Assembly (NCBI GenBank): GCA_015075445.1 | Contig: JABTUJ010000001.1 | Coordinates: forward strand, 62,001 to 126,000 | Length of the DNA stretch: 64,000 nt | Origin: Verrucomicrobiales bacterium | GTDB lineage: Bacteria; Verrucomicrobiota; Verrucomicrobiia; Limisphaerales; J093 | Reading direction: 5' to 3' | In this document: positions 35,073 through 44,209 of the stretch, piece by piece | Layout of the letters: each line of letters starts with the position of its first letter | Numbering within the stretch: the first letter of the stretch is position 1 | Notes under the pieces: model-generated | What the model was told of the DNA's origin: nothing | What the model saw: the letters and a program-made list of their open reading frames with translations, nothing else | Database searches by the model: none | Program-made: the position numbers and the translations under genes

Positions 35073-35878
35073 ATGTTTAGAAGGCCGCAGTTGATCGCTC
35101 TGAGCAGCGTCGTGCTGCTGGTGCTGGTTCTTTTGAACCTGCCCGAGACCGTTGCCGCCCGGGCCAAGCTCGCCGTCGGCAGCCTGTTCCTGCCGCTCTT
35201 CGGGCTGGTGGGCTCGGTGCAGACCGCGGCCCACGAGGTGACCCGCGCCGTCCTGCCGCGCGCCCTGCTGCTGCAGGAGGTGGCCGAACTCCGCCAACAA
35301 AACCGGACCCTCAGCGTCGAGCTGGCGCGTGTCCAGGCCGCGGCGGAGGAGAATCGGAGGTTGCGCCAGATCGTGGGCTGGCAGCAGCTCAGCCCCTGGA
35401 AATCCAAGGCCTGCCGGGTGATCGCCCGCGACACCGCGAGCTGGTGGCGTACGGTGCGCATCGAGTTCGGCAGCCAGGACGGGGCGCGGCCCGGGTTGCC
35501 GGTGGTTTCGCCCGAGGGCTTGCTGGGCCGGCTCGACACCGTGGGGCTGGGGGCTTCCGACGTGGTGCTGGTGGGCGACCCGAAGTGCCGCGTCGCCGTG
35601 GTGGTGCGCGAGACGGGCGAGACGGGGGTGTTGACGACGCTCGCCGCGGGGGTGTTGGACCATCGGCTGGTGGAGCTGACCCATCTGCCGCGGAACGCCG
35701 ATGCTGGTGCCGGGTCAGACCGTGGTGACCAGCGGCAGGTGGGTTCTTCCCGGCGGGCATCCCGGTGGGGACGGTCGTGGACACCCGGAGCGTGGGGTAC
35801 GGACTTTACTCGGAGGCGCGGGTGAAGCTGGTGGCGGACTCGAGTCGCCTGCGGGAGGTGCTGGTGATCTGGCCATGA
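35073..35878 (+). CDS. mreC: Rod-shape-determining protein MreC (two apparent frameshifts)
   Basis: MreC links the MreB filament to the periplasmic elongation machinery. One membrane helix near the N-terminus (LIALSSVVLLVLVLLNLPET) is followed by a coiled coil (LLLQEVAELRQQNRTLSVEL) and the beta domain (GWQQLSPWKSKACRVIARDT, PVVSPEGLLGRLDTVGLGAS). The frame is lost near 35700, resumes with MLVPGQTVVTSG, and is lost again near 35745. The third frame gives FFPAGIPVGTVVDTRSVGYG, LYSEARVKLVADSSRLREVL and ends VIWP at TGA 35878. Together the pieces make a normal MreC of about 268 residues. Since MreC is needed by rod-shaped cells, consensus errors are more likely than loss. The stop overlaps the mreD ATG. 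Confidence 0.85.
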
Positions 35879-36426
35879 AACGCGCCCGCTTCCTCATCCT
35901 GCTCGTGCTGGCGTTCCTGGCGGTGTTTGCGCAGGCCGCGTGGACGGGGCCGCGGCTCTGGCTGGGCAGCCCCATCAACCTGGTGCCCCCGTTGGTCGTA
36001 TACGCGGCGTTGCGGCTGAGCCTGGCCGGGGTGAGCGGCCTGGCCGTGGTGGCGGGGTTGTGGCTGGACGCGCTGTCGGCGAATCCGCTGGGGGTGAGCA
36101 TTCTGCCGCTGTTCCTGGTGGGGCTGGTGCTGTGGCAGCAGCGGGATCTGCTGTTGCGGGAGCTGGACTATGCGCAGGTGTTGCTCGGAGCGGCCGCGAG
36201 CGCGGTGGTGCCCGTGCTGACGCTGGGGCTGGTCTTCAGCAAGGGACTGCTTCCGGATGTGGGCTGGCACTCGCTGTGGCAACTGGTGGTCCTGACCGTC
36301 ACCGGCGGGGTGCTGACGCCGCTGGTGTTCCGGCTCATGGACCGGCTCGAGACCGCGTTCCTCCATCCTCCGGCCCCCGCCCTGCCGTTCCGGGCGGATC
36401 GCGATCTGAAACGGGGTCGGTACTGA
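35875..36426 (+). CDS. mreD: Rod-shape-determining protein MreD
   Basis: A 183-residue inner-membrane protein with about five helices: MKRARFLILLVLAFLAVFAQ, NLVPPLVVYAALRLSLAGVS, GLAVVAGLWLDALSANPLGV, PLFLVGLVLWQQ and VVPVLTLGLVFSKG. Length, hydrophobicity and position between mreC and mrdA identify it, although MreD is poorly conserved. The ATG at 35875 forms an ATGA overlap with the true end of mreC, which also supports the corrected mreC reading. Confidence 0.85.
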   Translation: MKRARFLILLVLAFLAVFAQAAWTGPRLWLGSPINLVPPLVVYAALRLSLAGVSGLAVVAGLWLDALSANPLGVSILPLFLVGLVLWQQRDLLLRELDYAQVLLGAAASAVVPVLTLGLVFSKGLLPDVGWHSLWQLVVLTVTGGVLTPLVFRLMDRLETAFLHPPAPALPFRADRDLKRGRY

Positions 36427-36435
36427 CGCGAAGCC

Positions 36436-38509
36436 ATGCTGGTAATGGACCAACTGCGACGAGGCGACCATCGGCTGCGCTGGCTGGCGCTGGCGGTGTG
36501 CGCAGCGCTCGGCGTGTTGCTGGCGGGGCTTTGGTACCTGCAGGTGGTGCAGGCCGATCACTACCGGGAGCGGATGCGCAACCAGACGTTCCGCACCGTG
36601 CGGGTGCCCGCCGTGCGGGGGAAGATGCTGGACCGGCACGGCCAGGTGCTGGCCGACAACCGCCCCAGCTACCAGCTCAACCTCTACATCGAGGAGTTGC
36701 GACCGCAGTTCGTGGCCGAGTACTGGCGGCTGCGAGCGATCCTGGTGGCCGAGCGTCTGGCCCAGCGATCCGCTGCCTCACCCGCCAAACCTGCCGGCGT
36801 CCTGGACGGTTTGTTGGACCGGTTCCGGTCCCGTCGGCCCACGATCCGGCCCGGGCGGGACGACATTCAGCAGCTCAACACCCGGGCGCGCTACCACGTG
36901 GTGAGCAACACGGTGGCGCGGGTGGCCGCGCTGCTGGGCACCCCCCTCGAGATCCAGCAGAAAGACTATGTGCGCCACCACTACCAGTGGCCGTACCGAC
37001 CCCTGCCGATCCTCGAGAACCTGACGCCGTTCCAGGTGGCGCGCTTCCTCGAACAGGCCCCGGTCCTGCCCGGGGTGGACCTCGAGGTACAGCCCATCCG
37101 CCACTACCCCCACGGCCGTCAGGTCGCGCATGTGCTGGGCTACCTCACCCGCGATGACCTGGCGCGCGGCGACGAAGAGGAGGGCTTCAGCTACAGCCTG
37201 CCCAGCTATCAGGGGGCCGTGGGTCTCGAGGCCGGCTATGACGAGGCGTTGGTCGGGCGCCCTGGCATCGAGTCCATCGTAGTCAACAGCCTGAGCTATC
37301 GCGAGCAAGACCATCTGGACACCGGCCGAGGCCGGGATGAACCTGACCCTCACCCTGGACCTGGAACTCCAGCTCGCCGCCGTGCGGGCGCTGCAGTCCG
37401 CCGGACCCGAGACCCGCGGCGCGGTGGTGGTGTTGGATGCGACCAACGGCGATGTCCTGGCCCTGGTCTCCGCGCCCTCCTATGACCCGAACGCCTTTCT
37501 GCAGGGCATCAGCCAGGCGGATTGGACCAATTACCTGAACCACCCCACCCTCCGGCCGATGCTGAACCGCGCCACGCAGGGCGCCTACCCGCCGGGCTCG
37601 ATCTTCAAGATGGTCACCGGCCTGGCCTGTCTCGAGGCCGGCCTGGATCCCGCCGCCACGTACGAGGTGCAGCCGAACCCGCGCCTCCCCGGTCGGGGCG
37701 CGTATTTCGTCGGACGCCGCCTCATCCGCGACACGGCACCGCCCGGCGATTACAACTTCCGGCGCGCCCTGCTGCGTTCGAGCAATGCGTACTTCATCCA
37801 TCACGGGCTGCAGACGGGGCGCGACGCGCTGCTGGAGGTGGGCAAGCGGTTCTTTCTGGGGGAACGCATCGGGCTGCCCCTGCGCCAGGAGGCGCGTGGT
37901 TTCTTTCCGTACCCGCGCGAGGTGCGCTGGCAATGGACCGAGGGCAACGTGGCCAACGTCTGCATCGGCCAGGAGATCACCGTCACGCCCCTCCAGATGG
38001 CGGTCCTGACGGCGGCCGTGGCCAACGGAGGACGGGTCTACTGGCCGCGCCTGGTGTTGCGCCTGGATCCGCCCGAGCCGGGGGTCCAGGGGTTGCCGAT
38101 TGTCTTCGAGCCGCGGGTCCGGGGGGAGCTGGGGGTGCGGCCGGAGAACCTCGCGATCCTGCGGGAAGCGATGCTGGCGGACACCGAGGAACCGGAAGGC
38201 ACCGGGTACCGGGCCTTTCGCGACCGTGACCGCAAGACTCCCGCGCTGCGCCACCTGCGGGTGGGCGGCAAGACCGGCACGGCGGAGATCGAGCAGAACG
38301 GCCGGGTCGTCGAGTACATCACCTGGTTCACGTCCTTCGCGCCCTACGAAGATCCCCGCTACGTGGTGGTGGTGATGGTGGAAGGGGGCGGCTCGGGCGG
38401 CGGCACGTGTGCCCCGATTGCCCGCCAGGTGTACCAGGCCATTGAAAGCCGCGCCGCGCCGGGGGCGGCCGGGCGGCCGGCAACGCTGGCTTCCGTGGCC
38501 CCTCCGTGA
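36436..38509 (+). CDS. mrdA: Penicillin-binding protein 2, elongasome transpeptidase (one frameshift)
   Basis: Class B PBP that cross-links peptidoglycan with RodA. One N-terminal helix (LRWLALAVCAALGVLLAGLW) is followed by the pedestal domain (TVRVPAVRGKMLDRHGQVLA, DNRPSYQLNLYIEE) and GYLTRDD with GAVGLEAGYDEALVGRPGIE. The transpeptidase has all three motifs: SIFK in YPPGSIFKMVTG, SSN in LLRSSNAYFIHHG and KTG in RVGGKTGTAEIEQ. The frame is broken once near 37303-37310; removing one base gives NSLSYREQTIWTPAEAGMNL without a break. As the gene is normally essential and all motifs are intact, a sequencing error is the best explanation. Corrected length is about 690 residues. Confidence 0.9.
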
Positions 38510-39744
38510 GCGGTTGCGCACGCTTCGCTGCCATGATCGCCCCCCCTCGACTCAAGCGCGAACGCCGGCTCGAATGGCCGATGCTGCTGGCGGTCGTGGG
38601 CTTGATGGGGATCGGCGGGCTGTTTGTGGCGAGCGCCACGCTGGGCGGGGAAGGGGGGGGTCAGACCCCCTGGCTGCGGCGCGGGTATGTGCGGCAGATC
38701 ATCTGGTACGGGCTGGGCAGCGGGCTGGGCGTGCTCGTGTGTCTGCGGTCGTACCGGGGGTTGTCACGCTGGGCGATGGTGGGCTACTGGGCGGCCATCC
38801 TGTTGCTGGTGGCGGTGCTGATCCCGGGCATCGGGAGCACGCAGGGTTGGGGGGCGCGCCGCTGGATTCTCCTGGGCCCCTTTCAATTCCAGCCCTCGGA
38901 GTTTGCGAAGATTGCGACGATCTTCGCGCTGGCGAGCTACCTGAGCCGCCCGGCTCCGGAAGTGGCCACGCCCGGCCTGTTCTTCAAGAGCCTGGGCCTT
39001 TGTCTCCTGCCGTTTGTGCTGATCCTGCGCGAGCCCGACCTGGGGTCGGCGCTGGTGTTCCTGCCGGTGGGGCTGGTGATGATGTTTGTGGCGGGGGTGC
39101 CGACGCGGTTTCTGTGGCGGCTGATTGGGGGGGGGGCGGTGGCGGTGGGGTTGTTGCTGGCGGACATCTTGTGGGCGCCGACCGACTGGCAGGTGGTCCA
39201 GCTCGAGCCTTACCAGAAGCGGCGGCTGATGGTGTATTTCGGGCAGAGTTTTGCACCGGCCAACGCGACCGAGGCCGAGCGGGCCCGGGCCTGGCGCGAG
39301 TACCGGGATGCGTCGCACAACGTGGAGCAGGCCCTGATCTCGGTGGGCTCGGGGGGCCTGACGGGCAAGGGCTGGCGGCAAGGGACGCAGAACGCCCTGG
39401 GTTACCTGCCGCGCGCGGTGGCGCACAACGATTTCATTTTTTCGGTCATTGCCGAGGAGAGCGGGTTTGTAGGCAGCGCCACGGTGCTGGCGCTTTACGC
39501 CGTGATCCTGCTCACCGGCCTCAAGATTGCGAGCCAGGCCCGCGATCGGCTGGGCCTGCTGCTGGCCGTCGGCATCGTCTCCCTCTTTTTCTGCCAGGTG
39601 TTTATCAACATCGGCATGAATATCCGGCTGATGCCGGTGACGGGCATTCCCCTGCCGCTGCTCAGTTACGGCGGCACCTCCGTGGTGTGCGCGCTCCTCG
39701 CCATCGGCCTCCTCCAAAACGTGCAGTTGCACCGCCAAACCTGA
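38506..39744 (+). CDS. rodA: Peptidoglycan glycosyltransferase RodA
   Basis: A SEDS-family membrane glycosyltransferase that polymerises lipid II for side-wall growth with PBP2. Up to 412 residues. Typical blocks are GARRWILLGPFQFQPSEFAK, FVLILREPDLGSALVFLPVG, LISVGSGGLTGKGWRQGTQN and FIFSVIAEESGFVG, ending NIRLMPVTGIPLPLLSYGGT. About ten membrane helices. The GTG at 38506 overlaps the mrdA stop; the ATG at 38533 (MIAPPRLKRERRLEW) is an equally good start. Last gene of the shape cluster; rng follows after 10 bp. Confidence 0.94.
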   Translation: MSGCARFAAMIAPPRLKRERRLEWPMLLAVVGLMGIGGLFVASATLGGEGGGQTPWLRRGYVRQIIWYGLGSGLGVLVCLRSYRGLSRWAMVGYWAAILLLVAVLIPGIGSTQGWGARRWILLGPFQFQPSEFAKIATIFALASYLSRPAPEVATPGLFFKSLGLCLLPFVLILREPDLGSALVFLPVGLVMMFVAGVPTRFLWRLIGGGAVAVGLLLADILWAPTDWQVVQLEPYQKRRLMVYFGQSFAPANATEAERARAWREYRDASHNVEQALISVGSGGLTGKGWRQGTQNALGYLPRAVAHNDFIFSVIAEESGFVGSATVLALYAVILLTGLKIASQARDRLGLLLAVGIVSLFFCQVFINIGMNIRLMPVTGIPLPLLSYGGTSVVCALLAIGLLQNVQLHRQT

Positions 39745-39754
39745 GTTCCCCCCT

Positions 39755-41731
39755 ATGAGTGACCGCAGTTTTTCCCGCCGCCGCCGCGTGCAGCGCTTCC
39801 GCCCCGGGCGCGGCCAGATGTTCAAACCCGAACGCGCCGCCCTCGAAGCGCGCGCCGAGGCGCTCGGCGACCGTTCTTCCGACGAGACCGTCTTCGACTT
39901 CCGGCGCCACGAGAAGGAAATCCACCAGGCGCACAACCGGGCCGCCGGTCTGCCGGAGAACGCGGCCGAAGCCGACCCCGCCGCGGTGGTGGGCGAACGG
40001 GACGGGGCCAGCGTGCGGGAGTATCGCCAGCCGCATCTCGAGGTGCCGGCCGAGGTGCAGGAGGAGACGATCGCCGAGGCGCCCAAGCCGCCGACGCTCA
40101 TGGGCAGCCTCCGGGCCGCCGCCCAGAAGGTCATCCGCCGCGTGCAACGCCTGGTGCAGCCGAAGGAGAGCAGCCACAAGGAAGTCATCATCAACGCCGA
40201 GTCCCTGGAGACCCGCGTCGCCGTGCTCGAGGAGGGCCGGCTCGAGGAGTTCACCATCGAGCGGACCGAGGAGGAGCGGTTGGTCGGCAGCATCTTCAAG
40301 GGGCGGGTGCGGAACCTCGAGGACGGTCTCAAGGCCGCCTTTGTGGACATTGGCTTCGAGAAGAACGCCTTCCTCCATTACTGGGACATCGTGCCCGCCA
40401 GCTTCGACAGCAACGTCGAACTGGTCGAACGCGAAGACCGCCGCCGCCGCGAGAAACCCAAGGTGACGCAGAAGGACATCCCCCGCCTCTACCCCCCCGG
40501 CACCGACATCGTCATCCAGGTCAGCAAAGGGCCCATCGGCACCAAGGGCCCGCGGGTCACCACCAACCTCGCCTTGCCCGGCCGGTTCCTCGTCCTGCTG
40601 CCCAACTCCGACCAGTGCGGCGTGTCGCGCAAGATCGAGGACCCCGAGGAACGCCAGCGGCTCAAGCGGATCGTGCGCAAGCTGACCCTGCCCGACGGCA
40701 TGGGCGTCATCATCCGGACGGCGGGGGAGGGACAGCAGGCGCGGTATTTCGTGCGGGACCTGGCGCTGTTGCTCGAGGAATGGAAGGCGGTCCAGGACCA
40801 GATCAACACCCAGCCCGCGCCGTGCTGCGTCTTCCGCGAGCCCGACCTCATCGAGCGCACGGTGCGCGACTTCCTGACCGACGACGTCGAACGGATCGTG
40901 GTGGACAACCACACGGACTACGAGCGGATCCGCACCCGGATCAACAAGGTGTCCCGCCGTTCGGTCAACAAGGTGAAGTTCTACAACGAGTCGCAGGCGG
41001 TGTTCGACCGCTTCAACATCACCCGCCAGCTCCAGTCCGCCTTCGCCCGCCAGGTCCATCTCAAGAGCGGCGGCTACATCGTCGTCGACGAGACCGAGGC
41101 GCTCGTGGCCATCGACGTCAACACCGGGCGGCACAAGAACGTCAAGGATCCCGAGTCCACCATCGCCAAGGTCAACCTCGAGGCGGCCGAGGAGATCTGC
41201 CGCCAGCTCCGCCTCCGCAACATGGGCGGCTTGATCGTCCTCGATTTCATCGACATGAAGTCGGGCAAGGACCGCCAGGCGGTGTACCTCAAGATGAAGG
41301 ACCTGCTCAAACGGGACCGCGCCCGCACGCATGTGCTGCCCATCTCCCAGCTCGGGCTCATGGAGATGACCCGCCAGCGCCATACCGAGAGCGTCCACGA
41401 GGCCGTCTATGACGACTGCCCGTATTGCAAGGGACACGGCGTCGTCAAGAGCGCCATCAGCATGAGCGTCGAGATCCAGCGCAAGCTGGCCGAGATCCTG
41501 CGCCGGCGCCACCGCGACGAGTCCGACTTCCAGTTGCGCGTCGTCGTGCACCCGGTCGTGCTCGAACGCCTGCGCACCGCCGACGAGAAGCGCCTCATCG
41601 AGATGGAGAAAAAGTACTTCGGCAAACTGAGCTTCCGCGGCGATCCGCTCTTCCACGCCGAGCAGTTCAAGATCGTCAACGTGCTGACGAACGAAGACCT
41701 GGTGAGTGTGGGCAGGACCTGCCCTCCCTAG
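39755..41731 (+). CDS. rng: Ribonuclease E/G family endoribonuclease
   Basis: A 658-residue RNase E/G. A charged, Arg-rich N-terminal extension of about 145 residues (RSFSRRRRVQRFRPGRGQMF ...) precedes the catalytic core, which starts KEVIINAESLETRVAVLEEG. The S1 RNA-binding domain contains LVGSIFKGRVRNLEDGLKAA and FVDIGFEKNAFLHYWDI. The DNase I-like part has the two catalytic Asp in VAIDVNTGRHKNV and LIVLDFIDMKS. The zinc-link cysteines are in CPYCKGHG. The location right after the mre genes resembles the mreBCD-rng linkage of proteobacteria. The long N-terminal extension is lineage-specific. Confidence 0.93.
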   Translation: MSDRSFSRRRRVQRFRPGRGQMFKPERAALEARAEALGDRSSDETVFDFRRHEKEIHQAHNRAAGLPENAAEADPAAVVGERDGASVREYRQPHLEVPAEVQEETIAEAPKPPTLMGSLRAAAQKVIRRVQRLVQPKESSHKEVIINAESLETRVAVLEEGRLEEFTIERTEEERLVGSIFKGRVRNLEDGLKAAFVDIGFEKNAFLHYWDIVPASFDSNVELVEREDRRRREKPKVTQKDIPRLYPPGTDIVIQVSKGPIGTKGPRVTTNLALPGRFLVLLPNSDQCGVSRKIEDPEERQRLKRIVRKLTLPDGMGVIIRTAGEGQQARYFVRDLALLLEEWKAVQDQINTQPAPCCVFREPDLIERTVRDFLTDDVERIVVDNHTDYERIRTRINKVSRRSVNKVKFYNESQAVFDRFNITRQLQSAFARQVHLKSGGYIVVDETEALVAIDVNTGRHKNVKDPESTIAKVNLEAAEEICRQLRLRNMGGLIVLDFIDMKSGKDRQAVYLKMKDLLKRDRARTHVLPISQLGLMEMTRQRHTESVHEAVYDDCPYCKGHGVVKSAISMSVEIQRKLAEILRRRHRDESDFQLRVVVHPVVLERLRTADEKRLIEMEKKYFGKLSFRGDPLFHAEQFKIVNVLTNEDLVSVGRTCPP

Positions 41732-41746
41732 CCGCGGCGCGCCGAG

Positions 41747-41815
41747 GTTCGTAATCGGTGGAGGGACTCCCCGTTTAGGGTTCTCCGCCGATTGCGAACA
41801 TCGGGGATTGGGGCT
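41747..41815. repeat. Palindromic repeat family 2, copy 1
   Basis: Arms GTTCGTAATCGGTGGAG (41747-41763) and CTCCGCCGATTGCGAAC (41783-41799) pair over 17 positions, the two differences being G-U wobbles in RNA. They are followed by ATCGGGGATTGGGGCT. The same element occurs at 57696. Confidence 0.8.
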
Positions 41816-41840
41816 CAGGGAGGCGCTCCATGCACTTGTG

Positions 41841-41861
41841 GTGCGGGCTTCCAGCCTGCAC
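41841..41861. repeat. Palindromic repeat family 3, copy 1
   Basis: A 21-bp near-palindrome whose core is GGGCTTCCAGCCTGCAC. The core GGCTTCCAGCC is shared with copies at 46403 (opposite strand) and 60678. Confidence 0.75.
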
Positions 41862-42024
41862 CGTCCGTATCCGGTCTTTTCAACGGCCGGCACTCCGGAA
41901 ATGAGTTCGCTGCCAAGTGGCGGCTTGCGTTGGGTCGGGTCTTCATTCCACACTCCCCCCGGTTTCCGGCTCACCTGCGCCCGCTGTGGGTGCCGGTGTC
42001 CGGGACCGGCAACTTGTTCACGCC

Positions 42025-43194
42025 ATGCGCACCACTTACGTGGCCCCTTTGACGGCCGACACCGCCCGCGAACTGCAACGCAAGTCCCCGCCCTTTCCGG
42101 CCCTGGAACCGGTGCCGCCGCCGGCGAAGGGCGAGCTGCTGCTGGTCGGGCTCGATCTGGGCACCAGCACCTCCTGCCTCAAGGCCGCTTACGCCGGCTC
42201 GCCGGACGACCTGGTCGTCAGCGAAATCGTGCCGACCGTGGTGGGCTACGCGCGCGAGGGCATCGTCGAGCATCTGCTGCCGGGCAACGCGAAGGTCCTT
42301 TACGGCCAGCCCGCCCTCAAGCAGCGCGTCTACCTGCGCCTGCTGCACCCGCTGCAGAACGGGGTGGTGCAGGACCTTGCGGCCGCCCAGGACTTTGCCC
42401 GGCATCTCCGCCAGCTCCTGAATCCGCCGCCCAACATCGAGGTGCGCGCCGTCGTGGGCGTGCCGGCCAGCGCGGACCGGACGGCGCGCGAGAACGTGAG
42501 CGCCATGCTGGCCGGGCTCTTTGGGCGGATGATCCTGGTGCCTGAACCCTTCCTGGCTGCGCTCGGCTACCGGGATGAAACCCGCCTGAGCGATCCCGCC
42601 TATCTGGATCCGGTGCGGAACTCGTTGTTCGTGGATATCGGGGCCGGCACGACCGACGTCTGCCTGGTCCAGGGCTACTATCCCGGTCCCAACGAGCAGG
42701 TCAGCTCGGCCTTTGGCGGCGACGAAGTGGATCGGTTGCTGCAGGAATCCCTGCGTCGTCAGCACCCGGACGCCGACCTCTCGCTGCCGCGGGTCCGCGA
42801 GCTGAAGGAACAGCACTCCCATGTGGGCCAGGCCGAGGGGCCGATCACGGCCACCATCGTGCTGGGCGGGAAGGCCCGGAAAATCGACTTCACGGACCTG
42901 ATCGGCCAGTCCTGCCAGCGGCTGTTGCAGGAGGTGTTCGAGCTCGTGAAGGTCGCCATCGCACGCGCCAGCACGGACACGGTGGAGGAGTTGTTGGGCA
43001 ACATCATCCTGACCGGCGGCGGCAGCCTGGTCCGCAACCTGGACACGGAGCTGCAGCGGCTCCTGCTCGAGGACGGCTACGAAAAGCCGCGGGTCTTGAC
43101 GGTCGGGCCCGGCTACAAGGAACTCGTGGCGAAGGGGGCGTTGGTGGCGGCGCGGCAGGCGCGCGAGGGCCAGTGGCTCGAGGTGGCGGGCTGA
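42025..43194 (+). CDS. MamK-like actin-family ATPase
   Basis: A 389-residue actin-fold protein distinct from MreB. ATP motifs are LLLVGLDLGTSTSCLKAAYA (phosphate 1), NSLFVDIGAGTTDVCLVQGY (phosphate 2) and NIILTGGGSLVRNLDTEL (adenosine). The middle block VRELKEQHSHVGQAEGPITA and the VVGVPASADRTARENV segment resemble MamK, the filament that positions magnetosomes, and related MamK-like proteins of non-magnetic bacteria. The ATG at 42025 is chosen; longer frames start in the repeat-bearing intergenic region. A TPR/LysM lipoprotein gene converges on it. A cytoskeletal or scaffold role is likely; magnetosomes are not implied, since no other mam gene is present. Confidence 0.82.
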   Translation: MRTTYVAPLTADTARELQRKSPPFPALEPVPPPAKGELLLVGLDLGTSTSCLKAAYAGSPDDLVVSEIVPTVVGYAREGIVEHLLPGNAKVLYGQPALKQRVYLRLLHPLQNGVVQDLAAAQDFARHLRQLLNPPPNIEVRAVVGVPASADRTARENVSAMLAGLFGRMILVPEPFLAALGYRDETRLSDPAYLDPVRNSLFVDIGAGTTDVCLVQGYYPGPNEQVSSAFGGDEVDRLLQESLRRQHPDADLSLPRVRELKEQHSHVGQAEGPITATIVLGGKARKIDFTDLIGQSCQRLLQEVFELVKVAIARASTDTVEELLGNIILTGGGSLVRNLDTELQRLLLEDGYEKPRVLTVGPGYKELVAKGALVAARQAREGQWLEVAG

Positions 43195-43203
43195 GCCAGC
43201 CCC

Positions 43204-44118
43204 TCAACGGACGGGCAGGCGGATCGTCTGGCCGGCCCGGAGCCGGGTGGGATCCACCCCCGGGTTGGCGGCGGCGAGGTCGCCGACGGTGAACCCGTAA
43301 CGGCGGCTGAGGCAAAGGCGGTCTGGCCGCGACGCACGGTGTAAAGACGTCCGCCGGCCGGCACCGCGCGGCCTGCGTTGAGCCGGCATCGCGCCCGGCC
43401 GCCAGACGGTGCCCGAGTGGAGATGCTCAGCGTAGGGCCTCGAAGGCGGACGGAGGCGACGAAGTCCCTACCGGACCGGCGGCGCACGGTCGCTGCGCCA
43501 TTGACCGGCGGCCGAAAGGGCTGGAGGAGGAGAAGCACCGCCGGGGCCGGGATCCACGCGGCCGGGCGGGGCCGCATGAGGGGCGAGCATCTGCTGGCGC
43601 AACTGGAGGTTCTCGACGGCGAGCTGTTGGGTGACGCCGGAGAGGTACTGCACCCGCGCCTCGAGGTTGGTTTTGGCGGCGGTGAGCTGATGCAGTTCGG
43701 CAACGAGCCGGTCCATCTGCCGCTGAACGGAGGGGAGGTTGGGGGCTTCGACGCCTTCCTTGACGAGCTCGAGTTTGGCGTTGCTGATGAGCTGGCGCGT
43801 GGTGCTCGCGTGAGGCCAGTCCGGGCGCAAGGCGAGGACTTTCTGGAAGTGATAAACGGCGGCGGCGTAATCGGCCGTGTGATTCAGGCAAATCAGGCCC
43901 AACTCCCAGTGGGCGCGAGCCAGGCGGGGGTTGGCTTCGAGGGCGCGTTCGAGCAGCCGGGCGGCTTCGCGGGGGCTGCCGGACTTGCGCGCCATGGCCT
44001 CGTTGATCAGAGGATGGTTCTCCTCCGGCGTTCCCGGGGCCATGGGGTAACACCCGCCCAGGAGCGCGGCGAGACAAGCCACGAGAAGGCAGCGGACGAT
44101 CGCCGGCGGCGCGAACAT
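43204..44118 (-). CDS. Lipoprotein with TPR, coiled coil and C-terminal LysM (two compensating frameshifts)
   Basis: The protein starts MFAPPAIVRCLLVACLAALL and has a lipobox LGGC. TPR-like helices follow (AARLLERALEANPRLARAHW, AAAVYHFQKVLALRPDWPHA) and a coiled coil (QRQMDRLVAELHQLTAAKTN, LEARVQYLSGVTQQLAVENL). The frame stops at 43468, but LYTVRRGQT appears in a second frame and YGFTVGDLAAANPGVDPTRL, RAGQTIRLPVR in the first frame again. These two pieces form a complete LysM peptidoglycan-binding domain. Two small compensating indels (one about 43470-43570, one about 43307-43318) explain it. The restored protein would be outer- or inner-membrane anchored and bind the cell wall. Confidence 0.7.
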
Positions 44119-44209
44119 GGGAGGCAAGCTAACGAAAGATGACGCCTGCTGCAATGCGGGGTTGTTCACGGGTGCTTCCCCGCCGTCGCGCGAGCCGGAT
44201 GCCCGCAGC

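Noticed and set aside
35690..37310. Programmed ribosomal frameshifting in mreC and mrdA
   Set aside because: No slippery heptamer or conserved downstream structure is evident, and similar shifts occur in unrelated genes. Consensus error explains all of them more simply.
42025..43194. Magnetosome island
   Set aside because: Only a MamK-like actin is seen; MamK-like proteins also occur in non-magnetic bacteria and no other mam gene is in the window.
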